Shown: one piece after another, positions 8,667 to 18,100 of the stretch
Position numbering within the stretch: position 1 is the first letter of the stretch
Layout of the letters: the number at the start of each line of letters is the position of its first letter
From: Bacteroidaceae bacterium
GTDB lineage: Bacteria; Bacteroidota; Bacteroidia; Bacteroidales; Bacteroidaceae
DNA length: 64,000 nucleotides
Direction: 5' to 3'
Assembly (NCBI GenBank): GCA_024398495.1
Contig: JAKSJA010000003.1
Location: forward strand, 25,784-89,783
Program-made: the position numbers and the translations under genes
Notes under the pieces: generated by a model
Told to the model about the DNA's origin: nothing
Seen by the model: the letters and a program-made list of their open reading frames with translations, nothing else
The model's database searches: none

Positions 8667-8687
8667 AAGTTTAAGTTTCAAGTTTCA
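8667..8687. repeat. Heptameric tandem repeat AGTTTCA x2 plus a variant
   Basis: AAGTTTA is followed by two perfect AGTTTCA copies in the short gap between the acyl-CoA dehydrogenase stop and the aldo/keto reductase start. The unit length is again 7 bases, as at rnhB, rpoN and the tolC-like gene end. Confidence 0.65.
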
Positions 8688-8695
8688 GGTTGGCA

Positions 8696-10369
8696 TTATT
8701 TATAATCTTCTATGTCTTCCGGTTTGAAGTTCTTGATGAAGGAGTAACAGCGTTCCACCTCGCTGGCTGCATGACGGCGGAAGACTCGGCTGCTCTTGTC
8801 AAAGAGTTCCGGTGCACGCTGGGCATCTTCGTCAATGCTCTGTGCAAGGATGATGTTGCCTGTCATATCGTAAAGACTGCGGCCGAGGAAATCGAGTATC
8901 TCCTGACTGTCAAAATCCTTGACAATGGCGATGGATTCCTCATATTTTGCGATGAGGTCTGTCATGACCTGCCGGCTGTCGTTCTCTTTCATCATGGCGA
9001 GATAGGTGCCATTGACGATATAACGCAATGCGGCTACGACCTGCAACTGTGTCGTACCCTCGTAGATGGAGAAGATACGTGCATCACGATACAGACGCTG
9101 TGACTTGTATTCCATGATGAATCCGGAACCTCCGTGTATCTGTATGGCGTCATAAGAACATTGGTTGGCATATTCTGAGGTCATACCTTTTGCTATCGGG
9201 GTGAGGGCGTCTGCCAGACGGGAGTACTTCTTCATCTCCTGTCGTTCTTCTGGTTCCAACTTACGCTCATGGGATATGTCTTCAAGATTTTTGTATATGT
9301 CAACATAACGTGCTGTCATATAGAGGACGGAACGACCTGCATCCAGTTTTGCCTTCATCCGCGCCAACATGTCATAGACGGCTGGGAACTGATTGATGAC
9401 AGTATCAAACTGTTTGCGTTCCGCTGCATATCTGACGGCTTCGTTATATGCTTCCTGACATACTCCGACACTCTGTGCGGCGATACCAAGACGGGCTCCG
9501 TTCATAAGGGACATGACATATTTTATCAAGCCAAGACGCGTGTCACCACACAACTCTGCACGTGCATTCCTGAACACCAGTTCGCACGTAGGTGAACCAT
9601 GGATGCCGAGTTTATGTTCTATATGGCGTACATCGACACCGCCTGTCCTCTTGTCGTAGATGAACATGGACAGACCTCGTCCGTCATGAGTGCCTTCTTC
9701 AGAACGTGCCAGGACAAGGTGGATGTCTGAATCACCATTGGTGATGAAACGTTTTACACCATTGAGAAACCAACACTTTTCTTCTTCGGAATATGTCGCC
9801 TTCAACATGACACGCTGGAGGTCTGAGCCGGCATCCGGTTCGGTGAGGTCCATAGACATGGTGGCACCGGCACATACGAGAGGGATATACTTCTGGCGCT
9901 GCTCTTCATTGCCAAACTCATAAAGAGTGTCGATACACGACTGCAAAGACCATATATTCTGGAAACCGGCATCGGCGGCGGCGATAATCTCGCTCAGCAT
10001 GGAAAAGGCTACGACTGGGAAGTTGAGACCTCCGTAACGGCGTGGCATACTGATTCCGTTGAGTCCTGCCTTGTTCATGGCATCCAGATTCTCGTATGTC
10101 TTCGAAGCATATATCATCCGTCCGTCTTCGAGATGAGGGCCTTCAATATCCACGGATTCCGAATTCGGCTCTATGATATTTGCTGCCACATCACCGGCGA
10201 TCTCAAGTACCATATTATAGTTTTCCAATGCGTCTTCAAGGTCTTTCGGTGCTTCTGGATATTTGTCTTTGTCTCTGTACCCTACTTCCTTGAGTTCAAC
10301 GATACGTTCCATCATGGGATGTTCCAGATGAAACTTCAGTTCAGGATTGTCGTTATAATAGTTTGCCAT
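8696..10369 (-). CDS. Acyl-CoA dehydrogenase
   Basis: This FAD enzyme oxidises acyl-CoA to enoyl-CoA and passes electrons to the electron-transfer flavoprotein encoded just upstream. FAD and substrate motifs are visible (MSMDLTEPDAGSD, FITNGDSDIHLVLAR, QIHGGSGFIMEY) and the catalytic glutamate lies in YEGTTQLQ. The protein is 557 residues, longer than the usual 380, because of N- and C-terminal extensions as in the large acyl-CoA dehydrogenases. Its ATG overlaps the etfA stop by one base (TAATG), so the etfB-etfA-dehydrogenase trio is one translational unit. The chain length of the substrate cannot be assigned. Confidence 0.93.
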   Translation of the reverse strand: MANYYNDNPELKFHLEHPMMERIVELKEVGYRDKDKYPEAPKDLEDALENYNMVLEIAGDVAANIIEPNSESVDIEGPHLEDGRMIYASKTYENLDAMNKAGLNGISMPRRYGGLNFPVVAFSMLSEIIAAADAGFQNIWSLQSCIDTLYEFGNEEQRQKYIPLVCAGATMSMDLTEPDAGSDLQRVMLKATYSEEEKCWFLNGVKRFITNGDSDIHLVLARSEEGTHDGRGLSMFIYDKRTGGVDVRHIEHKLGIHGSPTCELVFRNARAELCGDTRLGLIKYVMSLMNGARLGIAAQSVGVCQEAYNEAVRYAAERKQFDTVINQFPAVYDMLARMKAKLDAGRSVLYMTARYVDIYKNLEDISHERKLEPEERQEMKKYSRLADALTPIAKGMTSEYANQCSYDAIQIHGGSGFIMEYKSQRLYRDARIFSIYEGTTQLQVVAALRYIVNGTYLAMMKENDSRQVMTDLIAKYEESIAIVKDFDSQEILDFLGRSLYDMTGNIILAQSIDEDAQRAPELFDKSSRVFRRHAASEVERCYSFIKNFKPEDIEDYK

Positions 10370-11391
10370 TATCTGTTGTTTTCTTTGTAATACTTAATCA
10401 TTTTAGGGATAACATCTTCCACACTGCCTGTGATGACATAGTCGGCAATAGTGTTAATAGGTGCGTTTTCATCGGTATTTATTGATATTATTATCTTTGA
10501 ATCCTGCATACCGGCAATATGCTGAATCTGTCCGCTGATGCCACAGGCAATATATACCTTTGGATGTACGGTGACACCGGTCTGTCCTATCTGCATGTCG
10601 TGGTCGCAGAACCCAGCATCGACGGCTGCACGACTGGCACCTACCTCTCCATGAAGGGTGTTTGCAAGGTCATACAACAACTGAAAATTCTCCTTGCATC
10701 CTACGCCATAGCCACCGGCAACGACTATTGATGCACCCTTGAGATTGTTTTTTGCCTGCTGCACCTCACGGCTCAACACGTTGACAACGTATGATTCAGG
10801 AGAGACGAAATCGGACACATTCCCATATACTACAACCCCATTGGCATCACGGCGGCACAATGCTTTCTTCATCACTCCGGGACGCACCGTTGCCATCTGC
10901 GGACGGTTGTCGGGATTGACAATGGTGGCAATGATGTTACCACCAAAAGCAGGGCGTATCTGATACAAGAGATTGTCATAATGCCTGCCTGTCTTCCTGT
11001 CGTCATGTTCACCTATCTCCAGAGAGGTACAGTCGGCAGTAAGTCCACTCTTCAGGGCAGATGACACACGCGGTCCCAAGTCACGCCCTATCACGGTAGC
11101 CCCCATCAGACATATCTGAGGTTTTTCCCTGCGAAAAAGGTTGACAAGGATATCGGTGTGAGGGAGTGTAGTATAAGGAAAAAGTCCCTTTCCATCGAAG
11201 ACATGGAGGACGTCAACACCATAAGGAAGAATCTGTTCTTCTACCTTATCTTTTATATCCGTACCTGCCACTACCGCTTCGAGTTTTACCCCAAGTATGT
11301 CCGCAAGTTCACGCCCTTTGGTAAGCAGTTCCTGTGAGACCTCTGCTACCTGTGTCTTCTCTATTTCGCAATAAACATATACTGAATCCAT
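10369..11391 (-). CDS. etfA: Electron transfer flavoprotein alpha subunit
   Basis: EtfA binds FAD and, with EtfB, carries electrons between flavoprotein dehydrogenases and the respiratory chain or ferredoxin. The C-terminal FAD-binding domain is clear: GVTVHPKVYIACGISGQIQH and SIINTDENAPI-like SINTDENAPINTIADY. Length is 340 residues, normal for the family. It lies 31 bases after etfB and is coupled to the acyl-CoA dehydrogenase. Whether the complex bifurcates electrons cannot be decided by eye. Confidence 0.95.
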   Translation of the reverse strand: MDSVYVYCEIEKTQVAEVSQELLTKGRELADILGVKLEAVVAGTDIKDKVEEQILPYGVDVLHVFDGKGLFPYTTLPHTDILVNLFRREKPQICLMGATVIGRDLGPRVSSALKSGLTADCTSLEIGEHDDRKTGRHYDNLLYQIRPAFGGNIIATIVNPDNRPQMATVRPGVMKKALCRRDANGVVVYGNVSDFVSPESYVVNVLSREVQQAKNNLKGASIVVAGGYGVGCKENFQLLYDLANTLHGEVGASRAAVDAGFCDHDMQIGQTGVTVHPKVYIACGISGQIQHIAGMQDSKIIISINTDENAPINTIADYVITGSVEDVIPKMIKYYKENNR

Positions 11392-11422
11392 ATATAAATT
11401 TTAACGTTACCTAACCTATTAA

Positions 11423-12226
11423 CTAAATGATTTTATTGCATTTCAATTCCAATATCAAATCTTTGATGTCGTCATTTGACGCAGTAAGAGTCTTAGTTTC
11501 CTTTGCCTGGAATATGATATTCTGCACTGCCTTCACCTTGGTAGGCGAGCCACTGAGACCACACTGTTCCGGTTCTCCATCAATATCCGCAACACTCCAG
11601 TTTATAACCTCCCGGTGTTTGTTTGCCATGGTCATTTTGGCATTACGCGGACGGCATGTGGCAGCACTGCCATTGACAGTAATGAGGCACGGCATAGGTA
11701 GTTCAACACTCTCCGTACCACCATCAACATGTCGCAATACATTAAGGGTGTGACTTTCTCCGTTGACGGTTATCTCTTCTGCATACGTCACCTGTGGCAA
11801 GCATAACTTTTCCGCCACCTGTGGTCCCACCTGTGCAGTATCTCCGTCAATAGCCTGTCGTCCGCCGATGATGATGTCGGGAACACCTATCTTCTTTATT
11901 GCTGTCGCAAGAGCATAAGATGTTGCCAAGGTATCGGCACCTGCAAACAGACGGTCTGTGAGCAACCACCCAGTATCTGTTCCACGGAAAAGTCCTTCAC
12001 GCACGACTTCTTCCGCACGCGGAGGTCCCATAGTAAGCACACCAACCGTTGAGCCGGGGTTCTGCTCCTTTATGCGCAGAGCCTGTTCCAAAGCATTGAG
12101 GTCTTCAGGATTGAAAATCGCAGGCAGAGCACTACGGTTTATTGTTCCTTCCTCAGTCATAGCATCCTTACCTACATACCGTGTATCAGGTACTTGTTTT
12201 GCGAGAACGATAATCTTTAATTTCAT
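11423..12226 (-). CDS. etfB: Electron transfer flavoprotein beta subunit
   Basis: EtfB forms the heterodimer with EtfA and holds the adenine nucleotide or second FAD. Typical stretches are IVLAKQVPDTR at the N-terminus, NPEDLNALEQALRIKE, GVLTMGPP and IIGGRQAIDGDTAQVGPQ. The 267-residue length is normal. It starts 3 bases after the dnaG stop, so it is expressed with the primase gene although there is no functional connection I can see. Confidence 0.95.
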   Translation of the reverse strand: MKLKIIVLAKQVPDTRYVGKDAMTEEGTINRSALPAIFNPEDLNALEQALRIKEQNPGSTVGVLTMGPPRAEEVVREGLFRGTDTGWLLTDRLFAGADTLATSYALATAIKKIGVPDIIIGGRQAIDGDTAQVGPQVAEKLCLPQVTYAEEITVNGESHTLNVLRHVDGGTESVELPMPCLITVNGSAATCRPRNAKMTMANKHREVINWSVADIDGEPEQCGLSGSPTKVKAVQNIIFQAKETKTLTASNDDIKDLILELKCNKII

Positions 12227-12229
12227 ATT

Positions 12230-14194
12230 TTAATTTCGTATGTTAAATCCTAATTCTTTTGCCAATAGATTGCGGTTTTCCTGACATTGTTTCAGTTCGC
12301 TCATTATTTCCCTCATTTCGGATATCTGTATTCCCTGTTTTTTCAACACAGCATTGAGTTCCTTTATTCTCATCTCAAACCGTCTTATCTTAAAATCCAT
12401 AAGCATGTGACGTACATGGGCACGGATTTCTTCTTCCTTCTCAGAGTACTCAAGGCTTTTGCTCAGATGATACCTGTTCATCGCCATTCCGGCAGCAATA
12501 CGGCTGATATCAATATCGGGATGTTTGATAAGGTAATCTGTCAGGGAGAAGGTTTTTTCTTTCTGTTCAGTATATTTCACGGCAATATCCAGAATTGCAT
12601 TGTATTGCGTATTACTGAACTGCATTTCATCTTGTTCCAGATCATAATGTATGAACTGTGCCACATTAAATGACACTGTCGTTCCGTCACTTGCAGGGAC
12701 ATCCTTATATATGACAATATCACCATGCCTTACCACCTCTCTTATCAGGAGGTCTTCGACATCCAAACGATTATCCTTTTTTTCTTTTGCTGTGACGGTA
12801 TGCAACTGCGGTTGAGACTGTGAATCTACATTTGCAGCCTGTATTCTATCCTGTTCGTTATGCTGACGTTTTACTTTTTCCTCGTGTTCAGTACGGATGA
12901 ACTCGTTCATGGAATATATTATCGTCTTCTCATCCATACCTATACGTTGCGCAAACTCACGTACGTATGTGGCACGCTTTATCTGATCAGGAATCTCCGA
13001 AATACTTTTTACAATGTCGTTTATCGCTTCTGATTTTTTCACAGGATCAGTAACACCTTCCAACAGTACTTTTATCTTGAATAAAATGAAATCCTGTGCA
13101 TTATCATCAATATATTGCTGGTATTCCTCTGCCGTATGCTTTCTTGCAAAGCTATCTGGATCGTCACCGTCAGGGATCAGAACAATCTTTACATTCATGC
13201 TCTCTGACAACAACATATCTGTACCTCGCAATGCAGCATGTATGCCTGCACTGTCACCATCATAGAGCAGAGTTATATTTGAAGTAAAACGGTGCAACAA
13301 CCTTATCTGCGCCATGGAAAGAGCTGTACCGGAATTGGCAACGACATTCTCCACACCACATTGATGCATGGACACCACATCCGTATAGCCTTCAACCATA
13401 TATACCATATCGTTACGGATGATGGCTTTTTTCGCCTGAAACAAACCATACAGTTCATTACTCTTGTGATAAATTTCAGAGTCAGGCGAGTTGACATATT
13501 TCTGATTTACTCCCTTGGTACGAGAATCAAGCACACGACCACCGAATGCACACACCTTACCACTGACACTCAACCATGGAAAGATGACACGACCGTAATA
13601 TTTATCAAAGACCTTTCCGTTTTCTGTCTGAAAACACAGTCCTGTGGCAAGAAGATATTTTTCTTTATATCCATCTTCCTTTGCCTTCTTTGCAAGAGCA
13701 TCTTTCGTATTGGGAGCATATCCGAGATGGAACTTTTGAATTATATCATCACGGAAACCACGTGAACGGAAATATGCCATTCCTATTGCCTTGCCGTCTG
13801 CCGTATTGTACAGCATATCTTCAAAGTATTTCATTGCCCATTCATTGACAATGAACATACTTTCACGATTCGTCTGTTCTTCCTTCTCGTCCTCCGTCAG
13901 TTCCTTTTCGACAATTTCTATATGATATTTTTTTGCCAACCAGCGCAATGCTTCCGGATAGGTCATCTGCTCATGTTCCATAATAAATCCTACCGGAGTG
14001 CCACCTTTACCACATCCGAAACAATGACACATGTTCCGCGCCGGAGACACAACAAAAGAAGGTGTCTTCTCGTCATGGAAAGGACAGAGGCCTTTATAAT
14101 TCGAGCCAGCCTTACGAAGAGTAACAAATTCACCAACAACATCAACGATATTGGCTGCATCCATTATTCTGTTTATGGTCTGACGATCTATCAT
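12230..14194 (-). CDS. dnaG: DNA primase
   Basis: DnaG makes RNA primers for replication. The N-terminal CHC2 zinc finger uses C37, H40, C58 and C61 ([13 protein letters not shown] ... [10 protein letters not shown]). The Toprim core follows with [15 protein letters not shown] and [10 protein letters not shown]. The C-terminal third (from about residue 430) is the variable helicase-interaction region, with a charged linker around residues 440-480. Length is 654 residues, normal for the phylum. The start overlaps the folE stop by 4 bases. Confidence 0.97.
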   Translation of the reverse strand: MIDRQTINRIMDAANIVDVVGEFVTLRKAGSNYKGLCPFHDEKTPSFVVSPARNMCHCFGCGKGGTPVGFIMEHEQMTYPEALRWLAKKYHIEIVEKELTEDEKEEQTNRESMFIVNEWAMKYFEDMLYNTADGKAIGMAYFRSRGFRDDIIQKFHLGYAPNTKDALAKKAKEDGYKEKYLLATGLCFQTENGKVFDKYYGRVIFPWLSVSGKVCAFGGRVLDSRTKGVNQKYVNSPDSEIYHKSNELYGLFQAKKAIIRNDMVYMVEGYTDVVSMHQCGVENVVANSGTALSMAQIRLLHRFTSNITLLYDGDSAGIHAALRGTDMLLSESMNVKIVLIPDGDDPDSFARKHTAEEYQQYIDDNAQDFILFKIKVLLEGVTDPVKKSEAINDIVKSISEIPDQIKRATYVREFAQRIGMDEKTIIYSMNEFIRTEHEEKVKRQHNEQDRIQAANVDSQSQPQLHTVTAKEKKDNRLDVEDLLIREVVRHGDIVIYKDVPASDGTTVSFNVAQFIHYDLEQDEMQFSNTQYNAILDIAVKYTEQKEKTFSLTDYLIKHPDIDISRIAAGMAMNRYHLSKSLEYSEKEEEIRAHVRHMLMDFKIRRFEMRIKELNAVLKKQGIQISEMREIMSELKQCQENRNLLAKELGFNIRN

Positions 14195-14754
14195 TTGAGC
14201 AAATTCATGAATTCTGCACGCGTGGTAGGATTTTTGAACGCTCCACTTATCTCACTCGTAGTAGTGATGGAATCGACCTTTTCCACACCACGCATCTGCA
14301 TGCACATGTGGTGAGCCTCAACAACAACCATCACACCAAGAGGTTTCAAAGCTTCTTCAATACTCTCCTTAATCTGCAATGTCATACGCTCTTGAACTTG
14401 CAGACGATGAGAAAAAATATCTACTACACGTGCAATCTTACTCAGTCCGGTAATATACCCATTGGGAATATATGCCACATGCACCTTGCCATAGAATGGT
14501 ATCATGTGATGCTCACATAAAGAAAAGAAGTCAATGTCTTTAACAATTACCATCTGCGAATAATCTTCTTTGAACATGGCACTCCGTAATGTTGCGACAG
14601 GGTCCATATCATAACCTTCTGTCAACTTTGCCATCGCTTTTGCCACACGCATCGGAGTCTTCTGAAGTCCCTCTCTGGAAGCATCTTCGCCAACAAGATT
14701 AAGGATGTCCTTACAATGGCATGCCAACATGTTCAACCTCTCATCATTCATCAT
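14191..14754 (-). CDS. folE: GTP cyclohydrolase I
   Basis: FolE converts GTP to dihydroneopterin triphosphate, the first step of folate synthesis; folB, a later step, is at 20665. Zinc ligands C80, H83 and C151 are visible in [10 protein letters not shown] and HHMCMQMRG. The family motif [10 protein letters not shown] and the C-terminal TRAEFMNLL are present. Length 187 residues is normal. The start region reads [10 protein letters not shown]; it overlaps the end of the SPOR gene by 11 bases. This is the zinc-dependent type IA enzyme. Confidence 0.96.
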   Translation of the reverse strand: MMNDERLNMLACHCKDILNLVGEDASREGLQKTPMRVAKAMAKLTEGYDMDPVATLRSAMFKEDYSQMVIVKDIDFFSLCEHHMIPFYGKVHVAYIPNGYITGLSKIARVVDIFSHRLQVQERMTLQIKESIEEALKPLGVMVVVEAHHMCMQMRGVEKVDSITTTSEISGAFKNPTTRAEFMNLLK

Positions 14755-15409
14755 ATTCTGTCGTCTCCTTAACTTCTTTTACTTTCTTTACCGTTATCAT
14801 ACCCTTCACGATACAAGCCCCCGGCACACCAAGTTTATGAACCCTATTCAACATCTGTGTGGCTTTGTCCATACTCTCATAATTTCCCATACGACAGATC
14901 CACCGTGGAGAATAGAAATGAGTGTAAATAGGTTCTGATGGAAAATACTGTTTCATCTTTTTACCTATCATCTCGGCTTTCTGACGATCTTGGCGTGTGT
15001 TACCACCAGCATACAACTGTATGCGATATCCTTGGATTTTTCTGCCGTTAGCGATTATCTTTTTCGTAGATACAACGGTATAAGTGGTATCGCCATTAGA
15101 TATCATCTTACGTTTTACCACGATATCCGGAGCCTTCGGCCTGACACGTACGGTATCAACTTTTGATTTTCTTACCTCTCTATGCGTACGGGCAACCGTA
15201 TCCGCCTTCACGGCTTCCTTACTTGGTTCACGGTTGTCAATGACATAATCAAGTGATTTGTCTTGATGAACGGTAACCGTGCCCTTACCATTTTCCGTCT
15301 TCTTCAGGTGCCACAGAAAACTCTGGGCATCTGTCTTGATGCCACACAGCAAACTGCCAGCAATAAACATCACGGTAATCGCAACAATTCTATTCATCAT
15401 ACAATTCAT
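14744..15409 (-). CDS. Secreted SPOR-domain protein
   Basis: The 221-residue protein has an N-terminal signal peptide ([16 protein letters not shown]) ending near residue 30, a charged linker, and a C-terminal SPOR-type domain from about residue 125 ([18 protein letters not shown] ... [25 protein letters not shown]). SPOR domains bind denuded septal peptidoglycan, so I infer a periplasmic cell-division or wall role. Starts at 15409, 15400 or 15397 are all possible because the N-terminus reads MNCMMNR. The first is immediately after the tpiA stop, which suggests coupling. Confidence 0.85.
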   Translation of the reverse strand: MNCMMNRIVAITVMFIAGSLLCGIKTDAQSFLWHLKKTENGKGTVTVHQDKSLDYVIDNREPSKEAVKADTVARTHREVRKSKVDTVRVRPKAPDIVVKRKMISNGDTTYTVVSTKKIIANGRKIQGYRIQLYAGGNTRQDRQKAEMIGKKMKQYFPSEPIYTHFYSPRWICRMGNYESMDKATQMLNRVHKLGVPGACIVKGMITVKKVKEVKETTEYDE

Positions 15410-16171
15410 CTATTTCTTCCAAGCATCAATGATTCCCTTGAAATCGGACGCCTTCAACGATGCACCACCGATGAGTCCTCCATCGATATCAGGCTTCGCG
15501 AACAATTCCGGGGCATTGCTTGCCTTACAGCTTCCACCATAGAGGATAGTGGTATCTTCTGCTATTTCCTTACCATACTTTTCTGCTATGACACTACGGA
15601 TATAAGCATGAATTTCCTCTGCCTGTTCTGCTGTTGCAGTCTTACCTGTACCTATCGCCCATATTGGTTCATAAGCAATTATTATCTTACCGAAGTCGTC
15701 TGCACTAAGGTTGAAGACACTGCCTTCCAGTTCTGACTTTACCACTTCATTCTGTCTGCCCTGTTCGCGTTCTTCCAGACTTTCGCCAATACAGAATATT
15801 ACCTTCAAGCCATTAGCCTGAGCCAAAAGAACCTTTTCTTTCAATATCTCAGGTGTCTCCTTATAGTATTCACGACGTTCAGAATGGCCGATGATGACAT
15901 ACTGTGCTCCAGTACTTTTTATCATCTCTGCACTTACTTCACCCGTAAAAGCACCTTTTTCCTTGTCTGCGCAATTCTCAGCACCAAGACCAACAATATC
16001 CTGATTAAGAAACTGAGCAATACTTGCCAAATGTATGAACGGTGTACAGATTACCACACCACAGTTTGGTTTTTCATTACTCAAGGTTTCATTCAGTTCT
16101 TTTGCCAAAGCAATCCCGTCTTGCAGGTTCATGTTCATCTTCCAGTTACCTGCTACAATTTTCTTTCTCAT
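15410..16171 (-). CDS. tpiA: Triosephosphate isomerase
   Basis: TpiA interconverts dihydroxyacetone phosphate and glyceraldehyde 3-phosphate in glycolysis. GNWKMN places the catalytic lysine at K11, GHSERREYY holds the electrophilic histidine, and [11 protein letters not shown] holds the catalytic glutamate. The phosphate loop [10 protein letters not shown] and GLIGGASL are intact. Length is 253 residues. Its start overlaps the end of the DoxX-like gene by 26 bases, and the SPOR gene begins directly after its stop. Confidence 0.98.
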   Translation of the reverse strand: MRKKIVAGNWKMNMNLQDGIALAKELNETLSNEKPNCGVVICTPFIHLASIAQFLNQDIVGLGAENCADKEKGAFTGEVSAEMIKSTGAQYVIIGHSERREYYKETPEILKEKVLLAQANGLKVIFCIGESLEEREQGRQNEVVKSELEGSVFNLSADDFGKIIIAYEPIWAIGTGKTATAEQAEEIHAYIRSVIAEKYGKEIAEDTTILYGGSCKASNAPELFAKPDIDGGLIGGASLKASDFKGIIDAWKK

Positions 16172-17102
16172 TTTTTATTATTTTTATCAAATCGTTTTTA
16201 CTGTATTTTCTCTTTATGATACCGTTTTCCAAGAACAATATTCCCGGATTACTGCGTACCATCGTTTTCAATTCAGCATCATCAGAATACAAAAACGGAT
16301 ATTCTGCTGCCATATCATGTTTCCATTTGTCGATTTCTGTCTCGTCACTGGCTGTAAGACAACAAAAATCATATCCTTTTTTATGACACATCTTGTATAT
16401 AGCATTGTATTCCCCCATACCACCTTCATCTGCATCACGGAGATAAGGTGCTACGAGTAAATATATTTTACCCTTTTTGCTAACAATATCTTCTGTCACA
16501 TCCACACCATCTTTTTCTGCAAAGAATGTATCTATTTCATTCAGACGTGTACCAATCTTATATGAGGATGTATCTACTCTCGGAAGATGATGAAGAGATA
16601 TCAAAGACAATGCCACGATGAATCCGCACATTATCGGGTTTGCTATTTTGAATATAGTGGCATTTACAACACACGGCTCATCATCCATTTTCCACCATAG
16701 CAAAACACACATAGCCAACAACATTATATTTTTGAAAAATGTCTGCCAGTTCGTAAAGACTATTACATCGCCAAAACATCCACAGTCTCTGACAGCATCC
16801 GTCAATGCTAACCATAATGTAAGCAACGTCATCAGGAACATAAAAACAGTCGCTATCCTGACAGCATTCATCAACACTTTCCTGTTACCAATAACCAAAG
16901 CCATCCCCAAACAAAATTCAAATGATGCCAATGCTATCGTAAATATCGTCAAAAAGGAAAAAGATATGTTTCCGCACCCCAAGGCAACAAAGTATTCCTG
17001 CATTTTATACACCATACCGAACGGATCGTTGGCTTTGACAAGTCCTGAGAAAAGGAACGTAAGAGCCAATATACAACGGGAAACAATCTTTACGACTTTC
17101 AT
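16146..17102 (-). CDS. DoxX/MauE-like membrane protein with a C-terminal soluble domain
   Basis: The first 150 residues contain about four membrane segments starting [20 protein letters not shown], with the polar motif [11 protein letters not shown] typical of DoxX/MauE-type proteins. [20 protein letters not shown] and a CGCFGD motif after the third segment fit the same family. From about residue 180 a soluble domain follows ([31 protein letters not shown]) that looks thioredoxin-like but lacks an obvious CxxC. I infer a membrane redox-associated protein; the substrate is unknown. It lies 2 bases after the DUF1599 gene and overlaps tpiA. Confidence 0.75.
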   Translation of the reverse strand: MKVVKIVSRCILALTFLFSGLVKANDPFGMVYKMQEYFVALGCGNISFSFLTIFTIALASFEFCLGMALVIGNRKVLMNAVRIATVFMFLMTLLTLWLALTDAVRDCGCFGDVIVFTNWQTFFKNIMLLAMCVLLWWKMDDEPCVVNATIFKIANPIMCGFIVALSLISLHHLPRVDTSSYKIGTRLNEIDTFFAEKDGVDVTEDIVSKKGKIYLLVAPYLRDADEGGMGEYNAIYKMCHKKGYDFCCLTASDETEIDKWKHDMAAEYPFLYSDDAELKTMVRSNPGILFLENGIIKRKYSKNDLIKIIKNEKENCSR

Positions 17103-17104
17103 CT

Positions 17105-17647
17105 TTAGGCTTCTTCGTCTAATTTTATAACCCCAAATACAGCATAGTTAATCATATCCATATAATTGGCATCAACACCTTCAGACACAAGAGTGTTACC
17201 ATGAAGGTTCTCTATCTCTTTGGTCCGTTCTATCTTTGTGAGTATGAGGTCTGTATAACTGCTTATACGCATACCTCTCCATGCCTCATTATAATCGTGA
17301 TTCTTACGTTTCATCAATTCCAATGACTGTTTGGAGTATTTGTCATATAGCTCCAAAGCCTTCTCATTGGTGATATCAACAGCATCAACATACGGCAGAC
17401 TCAGTTGTATAAGCCCAACTATACCATAATTGATGATGCCTATAAACTCTGGACGGATACCCTCATCCACCATTCCCTTGCCATTACTCATCTCAAGAGT
17501 ACGAATCCGTTTTGCCTTGATGAAAATCTGGTCAGTAAGGGAAGTAGGACGCAGTATTCTCCATGAAGCCCTGTAATCATGTAATTTCTGTGCGAATAGT
17601 GTCCTGCACTCATTCATCACTATTTCAAACTGTTCGTTTGTTTCCAT
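17105..17647 (-). CDS. DUF1599 family protein with duplicated domain
   Basis: The 180-residue protein consists of two copies of one unit. The first contains KLHDYRASWRILRPTSLTDQ and GMVDEGIRPEFIGIINYG; the second contains KNHDYNEAWRGMRISSYTDL and LVSEGVDANYMDMINYA. I recognise this as the DUF1599 (nucleotide modification associated) family of Bacteroidetes. The HDY, RxxSxTDxI and MINY signatures recur in each half, which suggests a pseudo-dimeric fold, perhaps MazG-like, but no activity is proven. It is the first gene of the ten-gene run and has a promoter-like element directly upstream. Confidence 0.85.
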   Translation of the reverse strand: METNEQFEIVMNECRTLFAQKLHDYRASWRILRPTSLTDQIFIKAKRIRTLEMSNGKGMVDEGIRPEFIGIINYGIVGLIQLSLPYVDAVDITNEKALELYDKYSKQSLELMKRKNHDYNEAWRGMRISSYTDLILTKIERTKEIENLHGNTLVSEGVDANYMDMINYAVFGVIKLDEEA

Positions 17648-17669
17648 TATGTCTTCTTATATTTGACTG

Positions 17670-17698
17670 CAAAGATAAACAAAAAATCCGAGACCAAA
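17670..17698 (-). promoter_or_regulatory. Promoter of the DUF1599-tpiA-dnaG-etf run
   Basis: On the minus strand TATCTTTG (17677-17670) is a good -7 element 22 bases before the ATG. TTTG at 17698-17695 could be the -33 box, though the 17-base spacing is shorter than usual. Confidence 0.6.
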
Positions 17699-17699
17699 C

Positions 17700-18100
17700 T
17701 TTTTCAAATCAAATTTAACGATTTCTAATCGTTGTATTTTATCACTTTACGCTCAAAAGCCAAGACAGCATATGCAAAATTTATGCCTTTCTTTACACAC
17801 ACTCCGTCAGTCGCAAACACACATTTTTGGAAACATTTTCCAATTTCTAATTTTTGGGAAATTCTATTTATTATTTCTTCTCACTTCATTTTTAATTACA
17901 AATCCCATTTCTGGATATTTACAATGAGATTTATAATAAAAAAGTTATCTTTTTTGGAAAACTTTCTTTTATTTTTTTGAAAAAAAATTCCCCAAAAAGA
18001 AAATTTATTCATTTGTTTTTTCATACCTTTGTATCCGCGTTTTTACGAAAAATATTTCGCATAAACTAACGGACAACTTGGTTAAAACAATTAGAAAAAA
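17700..18100. other. AT-rich divergent intergenic region upstream of nrdJ
   Basis: This stretch separates the minus-strand run from nrdJ. It is strongly AT-rich with many A and T tracts. The only signal I can support is a -7 element, TACCTTTG (18024-18031), about 70 bases before nrdJ. I looked for a cobalamin riboswitch, since the product needs B12, and saw no recognisable B12 box. An open frame at 17732-17980 looks like chance. Confidence 0.6.
18024..18031 (+). promoter_or_regulatory. -7 element of nrdJ
   Basis: TACCTTTG matches the Bacteroidetes -7 consensus. It would give a leader of about 65 bases. A -33 TTTG at the right spacing is not evident. Confidence 0.5.

Noticed and set aside
17732-17980. 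An 82-residue frame in the AT-rich gap before nrdJ
   Set aside because: Composition is dominated by Phe, Lys and Ile from AT-rich DNA, with no promoter or relative I recognise.
17700-18100. Possible cobalamin riboswitch before the B12-dependent reductase
   Set aside because: No B12 box or structured leader could be recognised in this simple AT-rich sequence.
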